Assembly: GCA_013314795.1 (NCBI GenBank)
Contig: JABUEZ010000138.1
Location: 1-5,999, forward strand
DNA: 5,999 nt
Source: Candidatus Profundicultor aquiphilus
Lineage (GTDB): Bacteria; Atribacterota; Atribacteria; Atribacterales; Caldatribacteriaceae
Direction of reading: 5' to 3'
A program made the position numbers and the translations under genes. Positions 1 to 5,973 of this stretch are shown in pieces; position 1 is the stretch's first letter; each line of letters begins with the position of its first letter. The notes beneath the pieces are model-generated. The model did no database searches. It had not been told where the DNA came from and was given only the letters and a program-made list of their open reading frames with translations.

Positions 1-865
1 TTTTTCTCAGCATGCTTGCCCTGGTTTTACCACTATGATCCTCAATTGAACGTACATACTCCAGGGATGGATATCTCTGAATTCCTTCCTGAATCTTGTC
101 TTTCTGCCGCGGATCATGCTCAATAAAAAAAACGCCCCCCTTTTTCAGAAAGGGGATCCCTTCCTCCACAATCCTCCATATCATTCCCAAGCCACCCTGC
201 TCAGCCACGAGCGCTTCTTTTGGCTCGTACTCTCGAATTTCACGGGCAAGACCATCCCATTCTTCCTGAGGCACATACGGTGGATTAGAAAGAATCGCAT
301 CGAAGAAGATGTTCAAGTCACGAAAGACCTCAAAAAGGTTAGAACGCAAAAAGCAAATTCGATCCGCAATACCCAATCGTTGGGCATTCTGTTGCGAAAG
401 TGCTACAGCCTTTTCAGAACTATCAACGCCAAAGACTCGAAGACCGGGAATCCAAAATGCACATGTAATTCCGATAACCCCACTCCCACAACCCACATCG
501 CAAACAGTGACACTTTCCTTTCTCTGAGTGAGAAATCGCAAAAATAGCATTGCCTCCTCTACCCAGGCCTCGGTATCAAAGCGAGGAATAAAGACTCCCC
601 TCTCCATCCGAAACGGCAAAGACAAAAATTCCCACTCCCCCAAAATGTACTGCAACGGAACACCTTGCAGGCGCTCTTCAAGCATAGCGTAAAGCTCTCG
701 CAGGGTTTCGCCATCTAAGTCAAAATCCCAGAAGAGATACACCCGACTGGGAGCAGTATGAAGGATTTGAGCCAATAAAAGGCGCGCTTCCCGTGTTGGA
801 GAAAGGACCTGGCTCTCCCGTAGAGTCTTTACCAGATCCTTCCAGACTTCCCTTACCAGAGCCAT
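1..865 (-). CDS. prmC: Release factor glutamine N5-methyltransferase PrmC (C-terminus cut by window edge)
   Basis: PrmC (HemK) transfers a methyl group from S-adenosylmethionine to the side-chain amide of the glutamine in the GGQ motif of class I release factors, which raises peptide-release efficiency. I translated the frame by hand from the ATG at 865. It stays open for 288 codons to the left edge. Residues 1-68 form the helical release-factor-binding region, followed by PLQYILGEWEF (about 70-80) and the family block IPRFDTE (about 93-99). The SAM-binding motif DVGCGSG is at 123-129, an acidic strand end (VFGVD) is at 144-148, and the catalytic NPPY is at 194-197. The family is usually about 275-295 residues and the SGKTR motif near the usual C-terminus is present, so only a few residues are missing. 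The start lies 2 bases after the prfA stop, with a weak AAGG inside the prfA end, which suggests translational coupling to its own substrate gene. Oddities are IPRF where IPRP is usual and EHDPRQ where EIGxxQ is usual. Confidence 0.95.
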   Translation of the reverse strand, partial: MALVREVWKDLVKTLRESQVLSPTREARLLLAQILHTAPSRVYLFWDFDLDGETLRELYAMLEERLQGVPLQYILGEWEFLSLPFRMERGVFIPRFDTEAWVEEAMLFLRFLTQRKESVTVCDVGCGSGVIGITCAFWIPGLRVFGVDSSEKAVALSQQNAQRLGIADRICFLRSNLFEVFRDLNIFFDAILSNPPYVPQEEWDGLAREIREYEPKEALVAEQGGLGMIWRIVEEGIPFLKKGGVFFIEHDPRQKDKIQEGIQRYPSLEYVRSIEDHSGKTRASMLRK

Positions 866-867
866 GT

Positions 868-1938
868 TTAGCCAACCTTTTCGAGCATCTTGGCCCTTTC
901 TTCGGCAGCCAGCGCCTCGATAATTTCCTCCAAATCTCCTTCCAAAACCGACTCCAAACGATAGAGGGTGAGATTGATACGGTGGTCAGTAACCCGGTTT
1001 TGAGGAAAATTATAGGTTCGAATGCGTTCACTTCGTTCCCCGGTTCCGATCTGCGTTTTCCTTTCCCGGTCTATTTCTTCTTTTTGAGTCTTTCGCTCTA
1101 ATTCTAAGAGTCGCGCCCGTAAAATCCGCAGAGCCTTGGCTTTATTCTTATGCTGTGATTTTTCATCCTGGCAGGTAACCACCATCCCCGTAGGAATATG
1201 GGTAACCCGGACTGCCGAATCAGTAGTATTCACACTCTGTCCCCCATGACCAGAGGAACGATACACATCGATCCGCAACTCTTCGGGCTTTATCTCCACT
1301 TCGACCTCATCGGCCTCCGGTAACACAGCCACGGTCGCTGTAGAAGTATGAATGCGCCCTCCTGCTTCGGTAATCGGAATTCTCTGGACCCGGTGAACCC
1401 CACTCTCAAATTTGAATTTACTGTACGCACCTTTCCCCTCTACAGCGAAAATGATTTCCTTAAACCCTCCCAGTTCGGTAGGGTTAGCACTCATCACTTC
1501 TATTTTCCAGCCCTGTCGCTCGGCATAGCGACTGTACATTCTGAAAAGATCAGCAACAAAAAGTGCTGCCTCTTCGCCACCGGTTCCCGCTCGAATTTCT
1601 ACCAGCGTATCTTTCTCATCCCGAGGATCCCTGGGAAGCAGCATAATCTTGATTTCCCCAGCAAGCTTATCAATAGCATCTCGGAGACGGACCATATCTT
1701 CCTCCAGGAGATTTCTCATTTCCGGGTCCTTTTCAACCTTTAACAGAGCCCGCTCTTCCTCCAGTTCTCTTTCCAGTTTCTGGTACTCCCTGTATTTACT
1801 GACCAGAGGTTCTATCTCAGCCAGAGTCTGAGCATAATCTCGATAGCGGGTCATATCACTGATTACCGCAGGATCAGCCATTCGCTGGGTCAACTCTTCG
1901 TACTGTCTGACAATAGCCTCAATTTTCTCCCGCCACAT
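868..1938 (-). CDS. prfA: Peptide chain release factor 1 (RF1)
   Basis: RF1 recognises UAA and UAG in the ribosomal A site and triggers hydrolysis of peptidyl-tRNA. The 356-residue product has the usual family length. Residues 1-100 are a charged helical domain 1. The core follows with AGTGGEEA (117-124), the anticodon-like loop in HRVQRIPIT (182-190), GGRIHTS (193-199), the catalytic GGQ at 232-234 in a GHGGQSVN context, and YNFPQNRVTDHR (309-320). The tripeptide in the codon-reading loop is PIT. This fits the RF1-type PxT (PAT or PVT) rather than the RF2 SPF, and there is no in-frame UGA frameshift site as in many prfB genes. The ATG start has a strong upstream GGGGAGGAAGG. The first 20 bases overlap the end of the DUF1385 gene, and prmC follows 2 bases after the TAA stop, so the three genes look coupled. 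Confidence 0.97.
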   Translation of the reverse strand: MWREKIEAIVRQYEELTQRMADPAVISDMTRYRDYAQTLAEIEPLVSKYREYQKLERELEEERALLKVEKDPEMRNLLEEDMVRLRDAIDKLAGEIKIMLLPRDPRDEKDTLVEIRAGTGGEEAALFVADLFRMYSRYAERQGWKIEVMSANPTELGGFKEIIFAVEGKGAYSKFKFESGVHRVQRIPITEAGGRIHTSTATVAVLPEADEVEVEIKPEELRIDVYRSSGHGGQSVNTTDSAVRVTHIPTGMVVTCQDEKSQHKNKAKALRILRARLLELERKTQKEEIDRERKTQIGTGERSERIRTYNFPQNRVTDHRINLTLYRLESVLEGDLEEIIEALAAEERAKMLEKVG

Positions 1939-2803
1939 TGTTTCCTTCCTCCCCTAAACTTCCCTTCAGCGCCGAAAAAGCTACTTCAAGCTGAGATCGG
2001 TCCGGCTCTCGAGTGGTAATCCTTTGTAACCAGAGACCCGGCAAACTCAGCGAATAGATCAGGCTATTATTCCGGTGGCGCGAAACAAACCTGATTACTT
2101 CGTAGGCAAGACCTGCCACCAGGGGAACCACGAGAATTCGGGTGAGAACCCTGCCTATTATTCCTGGTCTCCCCAGAAGGGAAAAAACAAAAATACTTAC
2201 AATCATAACCACAATCAGCCAGTTCGTCCCACAGCGAGGATGCAAGGTGGTAAACTTTTCGGCATTTTCTGGCTTCAATTCTTCACCATTTTCGAAAGTA
2301 AAAATTGCTTTATGCTCAGCGCCATGGTACTCAAACACCCGCCTGATGTCCTTGAGATTAGCGATAATCGTAAGATACACCAGAAAAATTCCCACCCGAA
2401 TACACCCTTCTACCAGATTGTACAAGACGGTTGAGGAAATGAACCGATCTACAAAAGAGGCTAAAAAGGTGGGAAGCGCAACAAAAAGACCCACAAAAAG
2501 ACCAAGCGCAAGCAGGATGGCCACTCCCATGTCAAAAGTACTCAACTTTTCTTCTTCCTCCTCAAAAACAACCGATGCCGAGTAAGAGAGAGCCTGCCAT
2601 CCAACTATCAAGGAATCCACCAGGCCCACAATCCCCCGAATAATAGGCAAACCAAAGAAACGGTTTCTCTTAGCCAGGGGTTTCGTATTTCTCACTTCTA
2701 CAGCAATATCTCCATTTTTCTTGCGCACTGCCAGAGCCATTCTGAAAGGGGTACGCATCATCACCCCTTCAATTAAGGCCTGGCCACCCACATCAAGACA
2801 CAC
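1919..2803 (-). CDS. DUF1385 family integral membrane protein of unknown function (YqhQ-like)
   Basis: This is a 294-residue member of the DUF1385 family, which as far as I recall includes Bacillus subtilis YqhQ. Its biochemical role is not established. The family's opening block GGQALIEGVMMRTP is at residues 6-19, followed by LPIIRG (52-57). Hydrophobic, probably membrane-spanning stretches lie near 93-116, 131-149, 196-210 and 221-236. Two conserved polar blocks sit between them: EYHGAEHKAI (158-167) and HPRCGTN (188-194). Their clustered His, Glu and Cys residues could bind a metal or form an active site, which is inference. The tail has TTREPDRSQLEVA (263-275), also typical. I chose the GTG at 2803 because GGAG stands 9 bases ahead of it, it follows the thyX stop by 4 bases, and the conserved block then begins near residue 6. 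The frame is open further upstream to an ATG at 2896, but that would overlap thyX by 89 bases and add a non-conserved basic leader. A TTG at 2818 is another option. Confidence 0.9.
   Translation of the reverse strand: MCLDVGGQALIEGVMMRTPFRMALAVRKKNGDIAVEVRNTKPLAKRNRFFGLPIIRGIVGLVDSLIVGWQALSYSASVVFEEEEEKLSTFDMGVAILLALGLFVGLFVALPTFLASFVDRFISSTVLYNLVEGCIRVGIFLVYLTIIANLKDIRRVFEYHGAEHKAIFTFENGEELKPENAEKFTTLHPRCGTNWLIVVMIVSIFVFSLLGRPGIIGRVLTRILVVPLVAGLAYEVIRFVSRHRNNSLIYSLSLPGLWLQRITTREPDRSQLEVAFSALKGSLGEEGNNVAGEN
1944..1954 (-). promoter_or_regulatory. Ribosome binding site of prfA
   Basis: On the minus strand GGGGAGGAAGG stands 5 bases before the prfA ATG at 1938 (9 bases if measured from its GGAGG). 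It lies inside the last codons of the DUF1385 gene. prfA is therefore initiated independently and strongly although its start overlaps the previous gene. Confidence 0.85.
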
Positions 2804-2807
2804 TTTC

Positions 2808-3470
2808 TTATTCTCCAATTTTTTTCCAAGGTTGCCCACAGCTTTTCTCCCCTTCCGGACAAACCCCATCGACGCAGGGAGGACCAGCAGATTCAAAAAT
2901 TGCTGGTGCCTTCTCCTGCACTATCGTCAACATTTTAAAGCACAGTTCCCGAATTTCCCATTGAGCTCGATTACAAAGGCGCAGGCGAAAAACGTGTAAA
3001 AGCTCTCGAGCGTTTGCCGTGAACACCAAATTCGTGGCCATTCCCTGCGGAATGATATAACGGGCGTCCTCTTTAGGTATTCCCAAAGACAGGAGTTTCC
3101 CATAGACTTCCTTACAATGCTGCACCAATTCTTGGCAAAGACCCTTCGCCTGGGGATTTCCTTCAAGTACCGGAGGATACACGAAATCCGCCTCTTGAAG
3201 GGAAACATAGCGCTGACTCTGCTGTGCATATGAAGCCAGGCGATGCCGTACCAGTTGATGTGAAGCAACCCGAGAAATCCCCTCTATACGAAAGGTAAAC
3301 GAAGCATGCTCAAGAATTGATTCGTGTCCCCGACACAAAAGTTCCCGAATCAACTGCCTTGCTTTTTCCAGGGTTATCTCTCGAGGAGGCTTTTTACTGT
3401 AGCACGTCCGTGCAGCCAGAGCAATTGTTATTTCTGGTTCCGGCGTACATGTAACCAGAGAAACATCCAT
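2808..3470 (-). CDS. thyX: Flavin-dependent thymidylate synthase ThyX
   Basis: ThyX makes dTMP from dUMP using methylenetetrahydrofolate as carbon donor and reduced FAD as hydride carrier. Unlike ThyA, it regenerates tetrahydrofolate directly. The 220-residue product carries the diagnostic RHRx7SxR motif: R75, H76, R77, then S85 and R87. It also has the family blocks AARTCYS (19-25), GHESILEHASFTF (48-60) and NARELLHVFRLRLCNRAQWEIR (153-174), which contribute to FAD and dUMP binding in the homotetramer. The C-terminal tail has three cysteines in CVDGVCPEG...SCG (C199, C204, C211), a tail I associate with clostridial and thermophile ThyX. The ATG at 3470 has a modest GGGGAC upstream and gives a typical N-terminus. 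The gene lies just after an intrinsic terminator and is separated by only 4 bases from DUF1385. No thyA is in the window. The identification is secure, but which promoter drives the gene is not. Confidence 0.97.
   Translation of the reverse strand: MDVSLVTCTPEPEITIALAARTCYSKKPPREITLEKARQLIRELLCRGHESILEHASFTFRIEGISRVASHQLVRHRLASYAQQSQRYVSLQEADFVYPPVLEGNPQAKGLCQELVQHCKEVYGKLLSLGIPKEDARYIIPQGMATNLVFTANARELLHVFRLRLCNRAQWEIRELCFKMLTIVQEKAPAIFESAGPPCVDGVCPEGEKSCGQPWKKIGE
2813..2816 (-). promoter_or_regulatory. Ribosome binding site deciding the DUF1385 start
   Basis: GGAG on the minus strand lies 9 bases before the GTG at 2803 and sits within the last sense codons of thyX. With the thyX TAA at 2810-2808 between the site and the start, ribosomes finishing thyX could reinitiate here. 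This placement favours the GTG over the upstream ATG at 2896. Confidence 0.6.
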
Positions 3471-3488
3471 AAAAACGTCCCCAAAATC

Positions 3489-3520
3489 AAAAAAGGAAGT
3501 AGCGCATCAAGCTACTTCCT
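3489..3520 (-). terminator. Intrinsic terminator between rpmE and thyX
   Basis: On the minus strand AGGAAGTAGC (3520-3511) pairs perfectly over 10 bases with GCTACTTCCT (3503-3494) around a 7-base loop, TTGATGC. A run of six T follows (3494-3489, the first of which is in the stem), then GATTTT. There is no T-run on the other side, so it works only for minus-strand transcription. It begins 23 bases after the rpmE stop and its T-run ends 18 bases before the thyX ATG. It is well placed to end an rpmE transcript or to attenuate transcription into thyX and the genes after it. Confidence 0.92.
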
Positions 3521-3543
3521 GGAAACCAGCAATGCAGGGCCAA

Positions 3544-3750
3544 CTAGTACGTGTCTCCGTATTTGCTGCGAAATTTTTCCACTCTTCCTGCGGTATCTAC
3601 CAGCTTTTGTTGACCAGTGAAGAAAGGATGACACTTTGCGCAAATTTCCACCTTAATCTCAGGAAATCTGGTGGAACGAGTTACAAAAGAATTCCCACAG
3701 GCACAGATTACTCGAGTCTCTTTATATTCCGGATGGATTCCTTTCTTCAT
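3544..3750 (-). CDS. rpmE: 50S ribosomal protein L31, zinc-binding (C+) form
   Basis: L31 is a small protein of the large ribosomal subunit that contributes to the contact between subunits. From the ATG at 3750 the product has 68 residues, the usual size, and begins MKKGIHPEY as expected for the family. Cysteines 16, 18, 37 and 40 (CACGN and CAKCHPFFTG) form the zinc site of the C+ type, at the same positions as in E. coli RpmE. The frame also opens at a GTG at 3759, three codons upstream. I prefer the ATG because AGAGGTG lies six bases before it and the conserved N-terminus then starts at residue 1. A perfect promoter lies just upstream and an intrinsic terminator just downstream, so rpmE can be made as a short, abundant single-gene mRNA. 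In many bacteria zinc supply controls L31 paralogues, but I see no clear Zur-type operator here. Confidence 0.96.
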   Translation of the reverse strand: MKKGIHPEYKETRVICACGNSFVTRSTRFPEIKVEICAKCHPFFTGQQKLVDTAGRVEKFRSKYGDTY

Positions 3751-3756
3751 TTTTTT

Positions 3757-3763
3757 CACCTCT
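3757..3763 (-). promoter_or_regulatory. Ribosome binding site deciding the rpmE start
   Basis: AGAGGTG on the minus strand is separated by six A from the ATG at 3750. The alternative GTG start would lie inside this site, although a GGGGGAG slightly upstream could serve it. Spacing and homology both favour the ATG. Confidence 0.65.
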
Positions 3764-3784
3764 GCTCCCCCAAAAGTGAGAGAT

Positions 3785-3813
3785 ATTATAACATGGGTAT
3801 CTCACGGTGTCAA
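3785..3813 (-). promoter_or_regulatory. Consensus vegetative sigma-factor promoter for rpmE
   Basis: Reading the minus strand, TTGACA occupies 3813-3808 and TATAAT occupies 3790-3785, with a spacer of exactly 17 bases. TG precedes the -10 box by one base, giving the extended -10 form. Both hexamers match the housekeeping consensus in all positions. The predicted start is near 3777-3778, leaving a leader of about 27 bases that carries the rpmE ribosome binding site. The promoter lies wholly in the 78-87 base gap after rho, starting 25 bases beyond its stop codon. Confidence 0.93.
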
Positions 3814-3837
3814 AAGAACACAAACCGTAGGGAGGTC

Positions 3838-5202
3838 CTACCGAGAGGCCTTCAGAACCTGGTCGATAATTTTGAGAAATTCTCGGTTGGAACGGGTGTT
3901 CTGCATGCGTTCAATGACCATCTGGATGGCTTCCTGAGACTCAATATTCGCCAGAAGCCTCCGTAGAGTCCAGATTCTTTCCAGATCTTCCTTCTTGAGC
4001 AGCAATTCCTCTTTTCGGGTACCAGAGCGATGAATATCGATGGCCGGGAAAATCCTGCTTTCGGCCAGGGCCCTGCTCAGGTGAAGCTCCATATTGCCCG
4101 TGCCCTTGAATTCCTCATAAATAACCTCGTCCATGCGAGAACCAGTATCAATAAGGGCCGTGGCCAGAATTGTCAGGCTTCCACCTTCTTCGATATTGCG
4201 AGCCGCCCCAAAGAAACGTTTCGGCCAATGCAAGGCCGAAGAATCGATACCTCCAGAGAGGGTTTTTCCAGTGGTTGGCACAACCAGGTTATTGGCTCGG
4301 GCCAAGCGGGTGATACTATCTAGAAGGATAACAACGTCCTTTCCTTCTTCGACCAGTCTTTTTGCCCTTTCCAGAGTGAGTTCAGCAACCCGGAGATGGT
4401 TTTCCGGTTTCTGATCAAACGTTGAGGCAATCACATATCCTTTCACCGAGCGTTCCATCTGAGTCACTTCTTCGGGCCTTTCATCGATGAGAAGGACAAT
4501 CAAAACTGCATTTGGGTAATTGGCCGAGATTCCGTTAGCAATCTTCTCCAACAGCACGGTTTTCCCTGCTTTAGGCGGAGCAACAATAAGGCCCCTCTGC
4601 CCCTTCCCAATAGGGGCAAAAATATCAATAATACGAGTTGAAATCTCCGTCGGCGAAGTTTCCAGAATATACTGCTCATCGGGGAAAATAGGGGTCAGAT
4701 TTTCAAAAAGAGGTCTTTTTTTGGCCTGCTCCGGATCCTCATCATTAATGGCCTCGATACGGAGCAAAGCATAATACCGTTCACCCTCTTTGGGAGGACG
4801 CACCTGACCCGCAACTTTATCACCACTACTGAGCACAAAACGCTTAATCTGCGAAGGAGAAACATATACGTCGTTTTCCGAGGGAGAAAAATCGTCCGAA
4901 GTCCGCAGAAATCCGTACCCATCCGGGGTAATTTCTAAGACACCCTCACTGAAGATATACCCTTTTGATTCGGTTGCTTTTTTCAGAATTTCAAAAATCA
5001 AATCGCTTTTCTTTTTTCGGCTATAACCAGAAATACCCAGAGACTGCGCGATTTCCGAAAGCTCTGCATTCGATTTCTGTTTCAGCTCCGCCAGAGAATA
5101 TTGAATAGAAACCTTTTTTTCCTGTTCTTTGACCTCTTTTTCAGCTTCTTTTTGTTCATTTTCTTCAACAACTATTTCAGTCTGATGATTCTCCGTAACC
5201 AC
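3838..5202 (-). CDS. rho: Transcription termination factor Rho
   Basis: Rho is a hexameric RNA-dependent ATPase and translocase that loads on untranslated RNA and dissociates RNA polymerase. The product has 454 residues. Residues 1-32 are a Glu/Lys-rich leader, 33-78 the helical Rho N-terminal domain, and about 80-155 the cold-shock-type primary RNA-binding domain with GYGFLR at 95-100. The RecA-type ATPase follows with Walker A APPKAGKT (208-215), the catalytic-glutamate block LLIDERPEEV (237-246), Walker B VVILLD (290-295), the RNA-gripping Q-loop region VVPTTGKTLSGG (307-318) and SGTRKEEL (393-400). All key residues appear intact and no large insertion is seen. At 324-329 the sequence is LHWPKR where E. 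coli has LHRPKR. The start is a GTG with AGGAGGAGG 5 bases upstream. It follows the nucleotidyltransferase by 17 bases and has no clear terminator of its own. Confidence 0.98.
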   Translation of the reverse strand: MVTENHQTEIVVEENEQKEAEKEVKEQEKKVSIQYSLAELKQKSNAELSEIAQSLGISGYSRKKKSDLIFEILKKATESKGYIFSEGVLEITPDGYGFLRTSDDFSPSENDVYVSPSQIKRFVLSSGDKVAGQVRPPKEGERYYALLRIEAINDEDPEQAKKRPLFENLTPIFPDEQYILETSPTEISTRIIDIFAPIGKGQRGLIVAPPKAGKTVLLEKIANGISANYPNAVLIVLLIDERPEEVTQMERSVKGYVIASTFDQKPENHLRVAELTLERAKRLVEEGKDVVILLDSITRLARANNLVVPTTGKTLSGGIDSSALHWPKRFFGAARNIEEGGSLTILATALIDTGSRMDEVIYEEFKGTGNMELHLSRALAESRIFPAIDIHRSGTRKEELLLKKEDLERIWTLRRLLANIESQEAIQMVIERMQNTRSNREFLKIIDQVLKASR

Positions 5203-5207
5203 GGCAA

Positions 5208-5216
5208 CCTCCTCCT
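5208..5216 (-). promoter_or_regulatory. Ribosome binding site of rho
   Basis: AGGAGGAGG on the minus strand stands 5 to 8 bases before the GTG at 5202, depending on which repeat of AGG is used. It fills most of the 17-base gap after the nucleotidyltransferase stop and supports GTG as the true start, since no ATG with a comparable site is nearby. Confidence 0.85.
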
Positions 5217-5219
5217 ATC

Positions 5220-5969
5220 TCATGTACTCAACAAACTCTTTGCAATATCCACATGCTCCACTTTGTCAACATCAAACCCTATCTCCGGATAAGGAGTAAT
5301 AACGGCCAGGCCTTTCATCCCTAAAACCTTTTCTACCCTTTGTTCCACATCTTCAATCCGCAGGCACTTCAAAAGGTATTTAAGGATGACCTTCATACCC
5401 AAAACCTGAGCCATGGCAAGAGGTTTTTTGCGGTTTTCAACCATCTGAGCAATCCATTCCCTTTTTTCCTCTACCACCCTAGGGTCCATGAAAAACAAAT
5501 TCCCCCCTGTAAAACATCCCTCCTTAACCCTCACAAAAGTTCGTTTCCCCCGACCAATTTTTTCTTCGTACGTTTCCTTACGGATGATGGGGTAGTAAAA
5601 ATCGGCCTTTCTTTTTTCACATCTCAAAAAGAAATCTTCGATCATCTCCCCCCTCAAAAGAGGTAAATCACTTGCCACTACCAGAACCTTCCCCTCCGGT
5701 TTCAAGGCTTTAAGACCATTCAAAGTACTCTCAAAAGGGTTTCTGCCTGGTTGAACAACTTCGGTAACCTTGTTACCGATTCTGGATTTAAAATCCTCGA
5801 CCAAGCCAACAACTACGATCTTTCCAATAGAGGAAACATCCCTGAGGGCTTCTATGACATACTCTATCATAAACTTCCCTTCTATGACAAGTAGGGCCCG
5901 GTTACTTACTCCAAATTTTTTTTCGTTTTCCCCTTCACCACCACCCGCCAGAATGATCGCATCAATCAT
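5220..5969 (-). CDS. MobA-like nucleotidyltransferase (GT-A fold), substrate unknown
   Basis: The 249-residue product looks like a cytosolic sugar- or cofactor-nucleotidyltransferase. It opens with MIDAIILAGGG, the nucleotide-binding loop of the family. The next part, EGENEKKFGVSNRALLVIEG (12-31), departs from the usual SxRMGxxKxLLxxxG: the Arg-Met-Gly element is not recognisable and the position of the usual lysine reads Asn-Arg. GRNPFESTLNGLKAL (75-89) resembles the base-binding segment, and ASDLPLL (99-105) supplies the metal-binding aspartate D101. FTGGNLFFMDP (153-163) is a second conserved-looking block, and GFDVDKVEHVDIA (231-243) resembles the C-terminal DxDxxED metal element. The ATG is preceded by AAGGAGGAGGG at good spacing. 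Rho follows 17 bases later, probably on the same mRNA. MobA, IspD-like, CofC-like and sugar-phosphate nucleotidyltransferases are all possible relatives, and nothing nearby indicates the substrate. Confidence 0.85.
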   Translation of the reverse strand: MIDAIILAGGGEGENEKKFGVSNRALLVIEGKFMIEYVIEALRDVSSIGKIVVVGLVEDFKSRIGNKVTEVVQPGRNPFESTLNGLKALKPEGKVLVVASDLPLLRGEMIEDFFLRCEKRKADFYYPIIRKETYEEKIGRGKRTFVRVKEGCFTGGNLFFMDPRVVEEKREWIAQMVENRKKPLAMAQVLGMKVILKYLLKCLRIEDVEQRVEKVLGMKGLAVITPYPEIGFDVDKVEHVDIAKSLLST

Positions 5970-5973
5970 GTGA

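Noticed and set aside
116..547. Open frame of 143 codons on the plus strand
   Set aside because: It runs antisense through prmC, which has clear family motifs over the whole span. The translated sequence has no recognisable domain, and nothing suggests a ribosome binding site of its own.
720..1031. Minus-strand open frame of 103 codons spanning the prfA-prmC junction
   Set aside because: It is in a different frame from both genes, which are well supported across this span by GGQ-domain and PrmC N-terminal sequence. No family features are seen.
2075..2585. Overlapping plus-strand open frames of 119 and 147 codons
   Set aside because: Both are antisense to the DUF1385 membrane protein, whose conserved blocks lie in the other frame. 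Their compositions look like shadow translation.
2927..3268. Minus-strand open frame of 113 codons within thyX
   Set aside because: It is an alternative-frame shadow of thyX. The RHRx7S motif and flanking ThyX blocks are encoded in the other frame.
3471..3543. Riboswitch or ribosomal-protein autoregulatory leader before thyX
   Set aside because: The gap is 73 bases and is explained by a single terminator hairpin. There is no room for a known aptamer and I see no alternative long-range pairing.
3827..3841. Small hairpin (GTAGG-ACCTC-CCTAC on the minus strand) at the rho stop codon as a possible rho terminator
   Set aside because: The stem is only 5 bp and no T-run follows directly. The T-rich sequence further on belongs to the rpmE promoter region. 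It could still affect the rho mRNA end, but it is not a convincing intrinsic terminator.
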